A stretch of DNA of 33,940 nucleotides from Nanobdellota archaeon (GTDB taxonomy: Archaea; Nanobdellota; Nanobdellia; Pacearchaeales; GW2011-AR1): the NCBI GenBank assembly GCA_030647125.1, contig JAUSKC010000023.1:1-33940 (forward strand). The letters are read 5' to 3'. A model generated the notes under the pieces. That model saw nothing but the letters and a program-made list of their open reading frames with translations, searched no databases and was not told the DNA's origin. Shown piece by piece: positions 26,062-33,940 of the stretch (the stretch's first letter is position 1; the number at the start of each line of letters is the position of its first letter). The translations under genes and the position numbers were made by a program.

Positions 26062-27060
26062 TTACTCTGTTTGAACAAGTCCTTTTTCTTCTATAACTTT
26101 TATTATCTTGTTCGCAAGTTTTTTTATGTCTTGTTTATCAACGGTAAAAGCGGACGCCTGTTTATGCCCCCCGCCACCAAATTCTTTAGAATAAATTGTT
26201 GTATCAAAACCTTTACTTCTGAAAGAGCCCTTAATTTCATTTTCCATTTCAGTTAGTGTAAAAATTAAATCAACTCCTTTTATGTCTTGCATACATACAA
26301 TTCCAAGGCGAACATCTGAATAATTTAATCCATGTTTATCATATTCATTTTTTGTTGCCCAGCTATAAGCGATTGTATATTTACCAACACTCTTTTTCTC
26401 CATATTTGTAAGTAAAATTCCATGAAGTTTTTTTATTTTCCAAGGGGTGCTGTTTATAACATTAACAAACTCTTTTTGGAAATTTATTTTGCCTTTTTTA
26501 ATTAAGAAAAACATTTTTTCAAATGAGTCGGCAGAATCTCCATACTCCCCAAAATTAGTATCTGTGCAAATACCTAACAAAATTCGCCTGCATAGTTCTT
26601 TATCAAATTCAACCCCAACTGTTTCAAAGATATTAAATAAGATAGAACAACAAGAAGGAAGGTTAGGAATTACATAATTAAACTTTCCATAATAATTATT
26701 TGTATCATGATGGTCTATATTAATTATCTTCCCTTTTACTCTTCCATTTTCTTGAAATTCATTAGAATAATCTTTTAAAGTTCCATGATCGAGAAAAACA
26801 ATAAAATCAAAATCATTTAAGTTAAAATCATTAATATCTTTGCCAAATTTTACTTCTTTTACAAAATTATAATCATTCAGGTTTTCACTTAATTTATCTT
26901 TGCTTATTAATTCAACTTTAATCCCTATTTTCTTTAAAGCATAACTCATTGCAACACAACTTCCAAGAGAATCTCCATCCGGCCTAGGATGTAATGGAAT
27001 TAAAACCTTTTTTGCTTTTTTTAATTCATTCCATATTTCTTCAATAGAGTTGTTTTTCAT
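26062..27060 (-). CDS. DHH/DHHA1 phosphoesterase (NrnA-like)
   Basis: PRPDGDSLGSCVAM, FLDHGT, NIDHHDTNNYYG, FGGGGHKQASAF; ORF track start (27111) runs into the tRNA, so ATG at 27060 is preferred. Confidence 0.9.
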   Translation of the reverse strand: MKNNSIEEIWNELKKAKKVLIPLHPRPDGDSLGSCVAMSYALKKIGIKVELISKDKLSENLNDYNFVKEVKFGKDINDFNLNDFDFIVFLDHGTLKDYSNEFQENGRVKGKIINIDHHDTNNYYGKFNYVIPNLPSCCSILFNIFETVGVEFDKELCRRILLGICTDTNFGEYGDSADSFEKMFFLIKKGKINFQKEFVNVINSTPWKIKKLHGILLTNMEKKSVGKYTIAYSWATKNEYDKHGLNYSDVRLGIVCMQDIKGVDLIFTLTEMENEIKGSFRSKGFDTTIYSKEFGGGGHKQASAFTVDKQDIKKLANKIIKVIEEKGLVQTE

Positions 27061-27071
27061 TATTTTAAGAG

Positions 27072-27154
27072 TGCGGACGATAGGATTCGAACCTATGTAA
27101 GCACTAAGCAACAGATCTTGAGTCTGTCCCGTTTGACCACTCCGGCACGCCCGC
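27072..27154 (-). tRNA. tRNA-Leu (CAA)
   Basis: Reverse complement GCGGGCGTGCCGGAGTGGTCAAACGGGACAGACTCAAGATCTGT...GGTTCGAATCCTATCGTCCGCA: 7-bp acceptor stem, anticodon stem ACAGA/TCTGT with CAA, long variable arm, TTCGAAT T-loop. Confidence 0.95.
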
Positions 27155-27207
27155 TTATGAATAAAAAAACTACCGAATAACGATATAAAAACCTTTAGAA
27201 TTAAATC

Positions 27208-27432
27208 TTAATCTTTATTTTTTTGGAATAAACTCCATATAAAGTAAATTATCAATGTTGTTAAAATCCAAACAATTATAGAATATAAATCAAAAATATT
27301 TGAGTACCAATATACTTGTGGACAAGAACCATTAATTAATTTACATATCTTTAGTTGAGGTAAAGAGATATCTGCTAAAAATCCTACAATAATAGAAACA
27401 ATTGTCTTCCACAAAGTAACCTTGAAATTCAT
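27208..27432 (-). CDS. Small two-TM membrane protein
   Basis: Two hydrophobic helices separated by a loop with two Cys (CKLINGSC). Confidence 0.6.
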   Translation of the reverse strand: MNFKVTLWKTIVSIIVGFLADISLPQLKICKLINGSCPQVYWYSNIFDLYSIIVWILTTLIIYFIWSLFQKNKD

Positions 27433-27490
27433 GATATATCAATATAATTTTTAGTTAAAAATCTATCGATGACTTCAATCTTATTAGAAA

Positions 27491-28225
27491 CTAAATCTTA
27501 TCAACAACTTTAGTGATCTCTTTCAAGTCCCTTTCCAGTGCTTCTATTGACTTTTTGAAGACATCTTTAACTTCAAGTTGCCCGAAACTTTCAACAGTAA
27601 TTATTAATTCATCTTTTCTTTTCACTTCTGCTTCTTTACTTCTTTCATAGACTAATCCTTCAATAACATCAACAATTTCTGTTTTTCCCAAATCATTTAA
27701 AATAATCTTATCCCCTTTTTCTTTTATTTCAATTTCAGGCAAAATCTTTTTGATTTCAGGCAAAAATTCTTTATCTAAAATAATTTCCGCAGCGTTTCTA
27801 TAAAACATTAATCCTGGAATAAATTTTGAGTGTTCGCTTCCTTTTCCTATTTTTGCTGTTGCAACAAATTCAAGTTCCTGCCCTTTATTTAATGCAGTTA
27901 TGGGGATTTTGCCAAAGACAACATCAGCTCCACCCTTTAATTCACCAGAATAAACCATTCCTTCTTTTTCTGTTGAAAGTTTTAGTTTGATTTCTGCTTT
28001 GTCTGTGAATGTTTTTTCCATTTTCAAAGGGATTAATCCAACTCTATGGGCAACTGTTTCATCATATAATGAAGAATCATTTTTGTGGATTTCGAGTGTA
28101 TCAACTGCAAATATTGGAATTTCAGAAATGTGCCTTCTTATCGCATTCGCTAAACTATCTTCAATTTCTGCTTTGAAAACAATTTGATTATCTTTCTTTT
28201 CTATTATCTCCATGTTATTACCCAA
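27491..28225 (-). CDS. rpoD: DNA-directed RNA polymerase subunit D
   Basis: SLANAIRRHISEIPIFAVDTLEIHKNDSSLYDETVAHRVGLIPL. Confidence 0.96.
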   Translation of the reverse strand: MGNNMEIIEKKDNQIVFKAEIEDSLANAIRRHISEIPIFAVDTLEIHKNDSSLYDETVAHRVGLIPLKMEKTFTDKAEIKLKLSTEKEGMVYSGELKGGADVVFGKIPITALNKGQELEFVATAKIGKGSEHSKFIPGLMFYRNAAEIILDKEFLPEIKKILPEIEIKEKGDKIILNDLGKTEIVDVIEGLVYERSKEAEVKRKDELIITVESFGQLEVKDVFKKSIEALERDLKEITKVVDKI

Positions 28226-28256
28226 AGTTGATACTTTTTAAATTCTTCTTCCTCTC

Positions 28257-28694
28257 TTACACTCTTCTTCCCCTTCGGCCACCTTTCTTTTTAGGTCCGC
28301 CACGAGGAACTCTTGTAATATCTAAAATGTTTGCAATTTTATATCCTTCTCTGATTAAACTTTTTACTAACGCATTCGCTCCCGGTCCGGGTGCAGGATT
28401 TCCTGTTTGCGCCCTTATTTTAACAAATAAGGTTCCAATTCCTAAATCTTTTATTGTTTCAGTAATTTTTTTAGCAATAAACATTGCAATTGTAGGATTT
28501 GCTTTCAAACGATTGTGTTTTGTGACCATTCCTCCAGAAACTTTTATAATTGTTTTTCCAGACATGTCAGTAACATGAACTAAAGTATTGTTAAAAGAAG
28601 TGTAAATATTTACAATTGCTTCGTTTGTTCTCTCTCTCTTTTTCTCTTGTGGTTCTTCAATTTCTAATTTTTGTTCCACAACTTCTTCTGTCAT
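28257..28694 (-). CDS. rps11: Ribosomal protein uS11
   Basis: ANIYTSFNNTLVHVTDMSGKTII...PGPGANALVKSLIREGYKI...PRGGPKKKGGRRGRRV. Confidence 0.97.
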   Translation of the reverse strand: MTEEVVEQKLEIEEPQEKKRERTNEAIVNIYTSFNNTLVHVTDMSGKTIIKVSGGMVTKHNRLKANPTIAMFIAKKITETIKDLGIGTLFVKIRAQTGNPAPGPGANALVKSLIREGYKIANILDITRVPRGGPKKKGGRRGRRV

Positions 28695-29188
28695 ATTTTT
28701 TCCTCCATTACTTCTGCTTCAACTTTAATAGGTTGTCTTTTAGACACATGTTTTATAATAATTTTATTTTCAAGTTCTACAGGAACAATATAAGATGGGA
28801 TGTTAATTGCTTTTCCACCAACAAGAATCTTTTTGTGAACAATTAATTGTCGTGCATGTTTTGGAGTGTTGGCTAATTTCTTTTTTACAACAATTGTTTG
28901 AAGGCGTCTTTCAAATAAGTCCTTCTTTTCTAAAGATAAAATATCTGCCAAGTTCTTAACATTAAACCCTATTTTTTGAAGACGTTTAGCCAACGCTTCT
29001 TGTTCTTCCACATCCGCCTTAATTAATCTTTTAGCTTGCGATCTTATATTACCTATTTTTGCTTCGGCCTTCCATATTTCTCTTTTATTTTTCAAACCAA
29101 ATTCTTTTCTTATTTTATTTTCTTCTTCGATTCTTTGCTTATCAAAAGGTCTCTTCGGTCTAGAATAATTTTTATGTTTTCTTTTCAT
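28691..29188 (-). CDS. rps4: Ribosomal protein uS4
   Basis: YSRPKRPFDKQRIEEE...RRLQTIVVKKKLANTPKHARQLIVHKKILVGGKAINIPSYIV. Confidence 0.96.
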   Translation of the reverse strand: MKRKHKNYSRPKRPFDKQRIEEENKIRKEFGLKNKREIWKAEAKIGNIRSQAKRLIKADVEEQEALAKRLQKIGFNVKNLADILSLEKKDLFERRLQTIVVKKKLANTPKHARQLIVHKKILVGGKAINIPSYIVPVELENKIIIKHVSKRQPIKVEAEVMEEKI

Positions 29189-29682
29189 TTAATGAACTCC
29201 TTCTTAACTGGCGCGCTTTTCTTTTTTATTCCTGAACCTTTGGCCCTGTTTCTTCTGAAGTTGCTTCTTGTTCTTTGACCTCTTAAAGGAAGTCCAGACG
29301 CATGTCTTAAGCCCCTGTAAGATCTTATTTTCTTAAGTCGTTTAATATCAAATTCTTTTCTTAATTCTAAATCAGTTCCGATAAGATGTTTGTCATCGCC
29401 ACTTTCAAAGTCTTTTCTTCTGTTTTTTAAGAAAATTGGAATCTCTGGATTTTTCCCAAATTTAGAGATTTTTTCAATTTCTTCATTAGTTAAACTTCCG
29501 ATTTTTTTTGTTTTATCTATTTTGAGAATAGTACAAATTGCATTTGACAAACTCCATGAGATGCCTTTAATCTTTGCTAAGCCCGCATAAACTTGCATAT
29601 TCCCCTCTATATCTTTAGAAAGAATTCTAACCATTCTTTCTTCTCTCATTTCAGGTTTTTGTTTTTGAATTTGTTCTACCAT
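29185..29682 (-). CDS. rps13: Ribosomal protein uS13
   Basis: RILSKDIEGNMQVYAGLAKIKGISWSLSNAIC...IRSYRGLRHASGLPLRGQRTRSNFRR. Confidence 0.96.
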   Translation of the reverse strand: MVEQIQKQKPEMREERMVRILSKDIEGNMQVYAGLAKIKGISWSLSNAICTILKIDKTKKIGSLTNEEIEKISKFGKNPEIPIFLKNRRKDFESGDDKHLIGTDLELRKEFDIKRLKKIRSYRGLRHASGLPLRGQRTRSNFRRNRAKGSGIKKKSAPVKKEFIK

Positions 29683-29768
29683 TATGAAAATTCTCTAAAA
29701 CATCTTTGATGTTTTCGTCCTCCAGTTTTGCCTGAATTTTTATTTGTGCTGAAATTTTTTTCTGTCAT
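29682..29768 (-). CDS. Candidate 28-aa basic microprotein encoded immediately upstream of uS13
   Basis: MTEKNFSTNKNSGKTGGRKHQRCFREFS*; stop overlaps the uS13 start (TAATG) and start is 1 nt after the stop of the upstream DUF655-like gene. Confidence 0.5.
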   Translation of the reverse strand: MTEKNFSTNKNSGKTGGRKHQRCFREFS

Positions 29769-29769
29769 T

Positions 29770-30312
29770 TTAATTTATGAAAAGATTGTATCTTTCAATA
29801 TTTGTAAGCTCTTGAATTATCCTTTTTTCAATCGCTCTTTCTGGATCTGGTAAGTTTGGAATTCTCCTTTTCATTTCCTCAAAATTTTCAAAAGGTTTTT
29901 CCTTTCTTTTTTCAAGGATCTCTTGCATATGTTTTTTCCCTATTCCAGGTAAAAGTTCAATTTGATGAACTCTTTTATTTATTGCCTCGGACTTATTGAA
30001 AAAATCAACAAATTCTTGTTCTCTTTCCTTGACTATTTTCTTTATAAATTCTTCTAATTGTTCTTTCGCTTGTTCTGTCAATTTTTCCCTGTGTAGTCGT
30101 CCAAGAATATAATAAATTTTATCTCGTTTACCTTCACCAATATAAACCCGTTCGCCGATAGCAAGTGTTTCCCCCCTTCGCGGAACTAATTCTAAAAGAG
30201 TTAGATTGTTTTCACCGATAGCTTGGGCTATAGGCATCATTTTTTTCTCCAATGGATATCCATTTGGTAAGTATTCCAATATTATTGCTTGTTCTTCTTT
30301 CTTCTTTTCCAT
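29770..30312 (-). CDS. DUF655-like protein with helix-hairpin-helix
   Basis: AIILEYLPNGYP...LGRLHREKLTEQAKEQLEEFIKKIV...IELLPGIGKKHMQEILEKRKEKPFENFEEMKRRI. Confidence 0.88.
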   Translation of the reverse strand: MEKKKEEQAIILEYLPNGYPLEKKMMPIAQAIGENNLTLLELVPRRGETLAIGERVYIGEGKRDKIYYILGRLHREKLTEQAKEQLEEFIKKIVKEREQEFVDFFNKSEAINKRVHQIELLPGIGKKHMQEILEKRKEKPFENFEEMKRRIPNLPDPERAIEKRIIQELTNIERYNLFIN

Positions 30313-30317
30313 TTTGC

Positions 30318-30611
30318 TTATTTGAATTGCTTAACAATTTCAAGTATTTTGTTTGTTTCATCCTCATCTAAATTTGAATCAATAAAGATCTTGTTTATTT
30401 CTTCTTCGTTTTCAGGAAGTATATCAATAATTTTCACGATATTCTCTTCTCTCATCTTTAAAATATCTAATTTTTCCAAATCATTTCTCATTGATGTAGC
30501 ATCTTTTTCACTTAAAACCTTAATTTTTTTTATAAACTCTGTTAAATCTGAATTTTTATCTACATATTTTATACTTTCAGCCATGCTTATAGGTTTTCTT
30601 TCTAGTATCAT
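30318..30611 (-). CDS. rpoF: DNA-directed RNA polymerase subunit F (Rpb4-like)
   Basis: LTEFIKKIKVLSEKDATSMRNDLEKLDILKMREENIVKIIDILPENEEEINKIF; located between eL21 and DUF655, as in other archaea. Confidence 0.85.
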   Translation of the reverse strand: MILERKPISMAESIKYVDKNSDLTEFIKKIKVLSEKDATSMRNDLEKLDILKMREENIVKIIDILPENEEEINKIFIDSNLDEDETNKILEIVKQFK

Positions 30612-30868
30612 TTTTCCACACTGATTTTTTTTAAGTGAATTGGTTCCATAATGAAACTTTTTTCTTTTGCCTGGTCTTTTATTTTTACAGTGTACGCTTT
30701 ACCTCTTTTTCCTGTAATCTTTCCAGTTCTTCCTTGAAGTCGCACAGGAAAATTAAAGCTTACAGATTTCTCTATTGTAACTGCTACATTCTCTCCTTCG
30801 TTAAACTTTTGAAAATATTTGCTCAAAGAGAGCTTTCCACGAGTTCTAACTGGCTTTTTTCTAGTCAT
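30608..30868 (-). CDS. rpl21e: Ribosomal protein eL21
   Basis: RTRGKLSLSKYFQKFNEGENVAV...FPVRLQGRTGKITGKRGKAYTVKI. Confidence 0.93.
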   Translation of the reverse strand: MTRKKPVRTRGKLSLSKYFQKFNEGENVAVTIEKSVSFNFPVRLQGRTGKITGKRGKAYTVKIKDQAKEKSFIMEPIHLKKISVEK

Positions 30869-30932
30869 ATTTAAGCGAGAAAAATTCTATTTAAAAAACT
30901 ATCCTTTTAGATTGTATTAAACTAATAAGAAC

Positions 30933-31118
30933 TTAAGCGTTGAGTAAATCACCCTTTTCACGGGCGTCTTCCATGCTCTTTTTTATTGCATTAAACATCT
31001 TTTGCCCCCAAACACCATGCCCGCAATTTTCACACACATCAAGGACGGTATCAGCAGGAATTGTAGTTTTACAATAGATACAATTTTTTGTCATGTCTTC
31101 CTCTTTTTCTGAAATCAA
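30933..31118 (-). CDS. Small zinc-ribbon protein
   Basis: CIYCKTTIPADTVLDVCENCGHGVWG; start may be the internal Met (about 31094). Confidence 0.7.
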   Translation of the reverse strand: MISEKEEDMTKNCIYCKTTIPADTVLDVCENCGHGVWGQKMFNAIKKSMEDAREKGDLLNA

Positions 31119-31184
31119 TAGTTTATTTTGTTTTTAAATATTGTTATGTGCTACAATAAATATTCTTTTTATAATTTTATTAAA

Positions 31185-32390
31185 TCATTCATACCTTAAT
31201 GCATCAACAACATTTGTCTTAGAGGCCTGTAATGCTGGAAGAGTGCCAGAAATTGCTCCAATTAAGAATCCAAACCCCAAACATGATAATATAAGCCAAA
31301 GTGGAAATGCTGCTTGAAATAAATTAGTTCCTAACGCCTGTGCTGCTATATATACAATTATCCAGCTTAATCCCATTCCTAATAAAACTCCAATAATTCC
31401 CCCCATTAATCCTAATAATCCTGCTTCAATTAAAAATATCAAAAGTACATCTGAGTTTTTTGCTCCAATTGCTTTCATAATTCCAATTTCTTTTGTTCTT
31501 TCTATCACAGAAGTATACATAGTATTAGCTATTCCTATCCCTCCAACGATTAAAGATATTGCAGCAATTCCAGCCAAGAATGCTGTTATAATATTTAAGA
31601 TTGTATTAAAACTTTCAAGCAAGTCCTCTGGTGTTGATATAGAAAAGTCCTGTGTTTTTTCTGTTTCTCCTTTTGATTTTCTTAGTTTTTCTTCAACTCT
31701 ATTTGCAACATCAAGAACATTTTGTCCTGGCTGCACTTGCACAATTATTTGATCAATTCTATTTGGAACATTAAATAAATCTCTGAAATCATCCAAAGGC
31801 ATAAGAATATTTTGATCGTCTTGCGGATTTCCTATTGGTTCCATTACTCCCTTAATTTTGAAATCTTTTCCATTAATCTCAAGAGTGTCCCTTGTCGTCA
31901 GATTTTGTTTGAATATCTTTGCTAATTCAAAATTGTTTCCCAAAACTATAACGTTAACATCACCACCTTTTAGGAAAGAGCCTTGTGTAAATTTAAATGA
32001 ACTTATTTCAGTATAGACATCTAAATGATCTAAAGGCATCCCTGCAATCATTAAATATTTTATTTGCCCTTTATATTTTACCTCACCAGTTCCCATTGTT
32101 ATATAAGAATAATCCTTAACCCCATTAACTTTTTTTATTGTATCTAAGTCATCTTCCGTTAGAATTACATTTTCAGTAACCCCGAGATTCAGCGTCTTTG
32201 GCATTATGAAAAATTTATCACTTCCTAAAACTTGGAACTGCTGTGCGACCGCTCCTTGCAGCCCAATTGAAATACTTATCAAAGTAAATATTGTTGCTAT
32301 TGAAATAAAAATCCCAAGCATTGTCAGCCAGCTTCTCAATCCTCTATGTTTTAAATTTCTCACACCCATAACAAAAAAATCCTGAAACAT
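31185..32390 (-). CDS. ABC transporter permease, MacB/FtsX-like
   Basis: [75 protein letters not shown]. Confidence 0.93.
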   Translation of the reverse strand: MFQDFFVMGVRNLKHRGLRSWLTMLGIFISIATIFTLISISIGLQGAVAQQFQVLGSDKFFIMPKTLNLGVTENVILTEDDLDTIKKVNGVKDYSYITMGTGEVKYKGQIKYLMIAGMPLDHLDVYTEISSFKFTQGSFLKGGDVNVIVLGNNFELAKIFKQNLTTRDTLEINGKDFKIKGVMEPIGNPQDDQNILMPLDDFRDLFNVPNRIDQIIVQVQPGQNVLDVANRVEEKLRKSKGETEKTQDFSISTPEDLLESFNTILNIITAFLAGIAAISLIVGGIGIANTMYTSVIERTKEIGIMKAIGAKNSDVLLIFLIEAGLLGLMGGIIGVLLGMGLSWIIVYIAAQALGTNLFQAAFPLWLILSCLGFGFLIGAISGTLPALQASKTNVVDALRYE

Positions 32391-32391
32391 A

Positions 32392-33648
32392 TTAACTCTT
32401 TATTGCATCAACAACATTTAATTTTGAAGCCCTGTAAGCAGGAAAAGTTCCTGCAGCAATGCCGACTAAAAGTGCAAATAAAATTGACGAAAAAAGAAGA
32501 GAATAAGAAATGCTAATTTCAATTATCTTTGTGCCGAAAAATCCATTAGCTGCACTTGCAGCTCCAAAAGCCAACCCAAGTCCTATTACCGCACCGATAA
32601 TCCCTCCAGCAAGCCCAAGCAAGCCTGCCTCAATTAAAAATATCAAAAGCACATCCGAGTTTCTCGCTCCTATTGCTTTCATAATTCCAATTTCTCTTCT
32701 CCTTTCCAGTACAGAAGTGTACATTGTATTTGTAATTCCAACAGCTCCAACAAAAAGAGAAATAGCCGCGATTCCAATTATTATTATATTTATTATATTA
32801 AGAATTGTATTAACTGAGCTTAATACTTGGGCGGGTGTTTCAACACTAAAGCTTTCTTCACCAAGTTTCTCATTCCTATCTTGCCTAATTCTATTTTCAA
32901 TAATTTGTGCAATTTGCTCAATTTCATCTTTGTCTTCAACTTGCAAGCCAATAACGTCCCACTCATCTTCAATTCCAAGAACTTCTTGAAGATCTTTTGT
33001 TGGGATTATTATTGCATTATTAACTTGAAAGGTCCCAGTCGGTTCTAGGACTCCAATAATCTCAAAATCTTTGCCTTCTATGGTAACTTTTGAACCTACC
33101 CTTAAATCCTTATCAAAACTTTTTGTCTTTGCTATATCAGAACCTAAAAGAATTTTATTTCTGTCGTTAGAAGTTAACAAACGTCCTTCTTGGGATTTTA
33201 TATTAAATGAATCATAAACAAAATCGGCCTTTTTACTTTCATCTGGAAGATCTACAACATAAAAAAAAGAAGATATTTTATTATACTCTATTTTTGCAAC
33301 TCTCACCAAACGCGGCACGACAATTTCAACTCCACTTACACCTTCAATAATTTTAACATCATGGTCATTTAATTTTTGTGCAACCGCACTTCCAGGAGGA
33401 CCGAAACCAGAACCCTTATTTTGCAATGTCAATTTGTCTACAGAAAGTGCATTAAATTGTCCTGTTATTGCGGTTCTCAATCCACTTCCCAAAGAAATTA
33501 AGGCAACAACTGCTGCAATCCCTATAAAAATCCCAAGCATTGTCAACCAACTTCTCAATCCTCTATGTTTCAAACTTTTCCATGACAAATTAAAATATTC
33601 TTTAATCATAATTATGAAAACATTTTTAGTTTTATATATTATTCTCAC
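32392..33648 (-). CDS. ABC transporter permease, MacB/FtsX-like (tandem paralogue)
   Basis: Same signatures: [68 protein letters not shown]. Confidence 0.93.
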   Translation of the reverse strand: MRIIYKTKNVFIIMIKEYFNLSWKSLKHRGLRSWLTMLGIFIGIAAVVALISLGSGLRTAITGQFNALSVDKLTLQNKGSGFGPPGSAVAQKLNDHDVKIIEGVSGVEIVVPRLVRVAKIEYNKISSFFYVVDLPDESKKADFVYDSFNIKSQEGRLLTSNDRNKILLGSDIAKTKSFDKDLRVGSKVTIEGKDFEIIGVLEPTGTFQVNNAIIIPTKDLQEVLGIEDEWDVIGLQVEDKDEIEQIAQIIENRIRQDRNEKLGEESFSVETPAQVLSSVNTILNIINIIIIGIAAISLFVGAVGITNTMYTSVLERRREIGIMKAIGARNSDVLLIFLIEAGLLGLAGGIIGAVIGLGLAFGAASAANGFFGTKIIEISISYSLLFSSILFALLVGIAAGTFPAYRASKLNVVDAIKS

Positions 33649-33940
33649 TTATTGGAAACTTTTTTCCATTTGTTTTTTCCTATTCTTTTTTCAACCTTTT
33701 CAATTTTGCCGTCTTTTATAGAATAAATTGTTTTTGCATATTCTCGGGGAACTTCCGGATCATGAGTCACCATAATTATTGTCTTGCCTTCTTTGTTTAA
33801 TTTTCCTAAAAATTCAAGCACGATTTCTCCAGTTCTTGAATCAAGGTTTCCAGTCGGCTCATCTGCAAGAATTACTTCTGGGTCATTGGCCAAAGAGCGC
33901 GCAATAGCAACTCTTTGCTGTTGTCCTCCTGAAAGTTGAT
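33645..33940 (-). CDS. ABC transporter ATPase, C-terminal part (truncated by right window edge)
   Basis: [40 protein letters not shown]...ITHDPE-type H-loop (VTHDPEV). Confidence 0.93.
   Translation of the reverse strand, partial: QLSGGQQQRVAIARSLANDPEVILADEPTGNLDSRTGEIVLEFLGKLNKEGKTIIMVTHDPEVPREYAKTIYSIKDGKIEKVEKRIGKNKWKKVSNK

Noticed and set aside
27061-27111. Extended N-terminus (MLSAYIGSNPIVRTLKI) of the DHH protein
   Set aside because: It is encoded by the tRNA-Leu gene; the ATG at 27060 gives a normal DHH N-terminus.
31185-33648. Tandem permease duplication as a novel system
   Set aside because: Two MacB/FtsX-like permeases with an adjacent ATPase are a common ABC exporter arrangement.

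Overview
AT-rich archaeal chromosomal window, probably from a DPANN/Nanoarchaeota-type lineage (PolD, Orc1/Cdc6, RpoD/RpoF, eL18/eL21, archaeal TyrRS, many short genes). Main content: a partial MNT-type nucleotidyltransferase, an M16 peptidase and a VapBC-like pair at the left edge; an ArmA/Rmt/FmrO-like 16S rRNA methyltransferase with a low-complexity G4-forming insertion and a relic of a second 3' end beside it; an alkyladenine glycosylase, TGS GTPase, TyrRS and TctA-like permease; a replication block (PolD DP2-DP1-Orc1) beside a very AT-rich putative origin with TTTCC-N3-GGAAA (ORB-like) dyads; an accessory-looking + strand region; and ribosomal protein/RNA polymerase operons, a tRNA-Leu(CAA) and a MacB-like ABC exporter (truncated at the right edge). 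The strongest candidates for something undescribed are: (1) a convergent pair of origin-proximal paralogues (coiled coil - repetitive linker - HTH), where a 12-bp DNA repeat AACACCTGTTTG occurs four times inside one gene, in two different reading frames, and three more times upstream of it, while the partner gene carries an ORB-like site plus other repeats; and (2) a XerA-like recombinase gene followed immediately by an orphan serine-recombinase 'Recombinase' domain protein without a catalytic resolvase domain, then a small PD-(D/E)XK nuclease-like protein. All family assignments come from reading motifs by eye; no database search was run.
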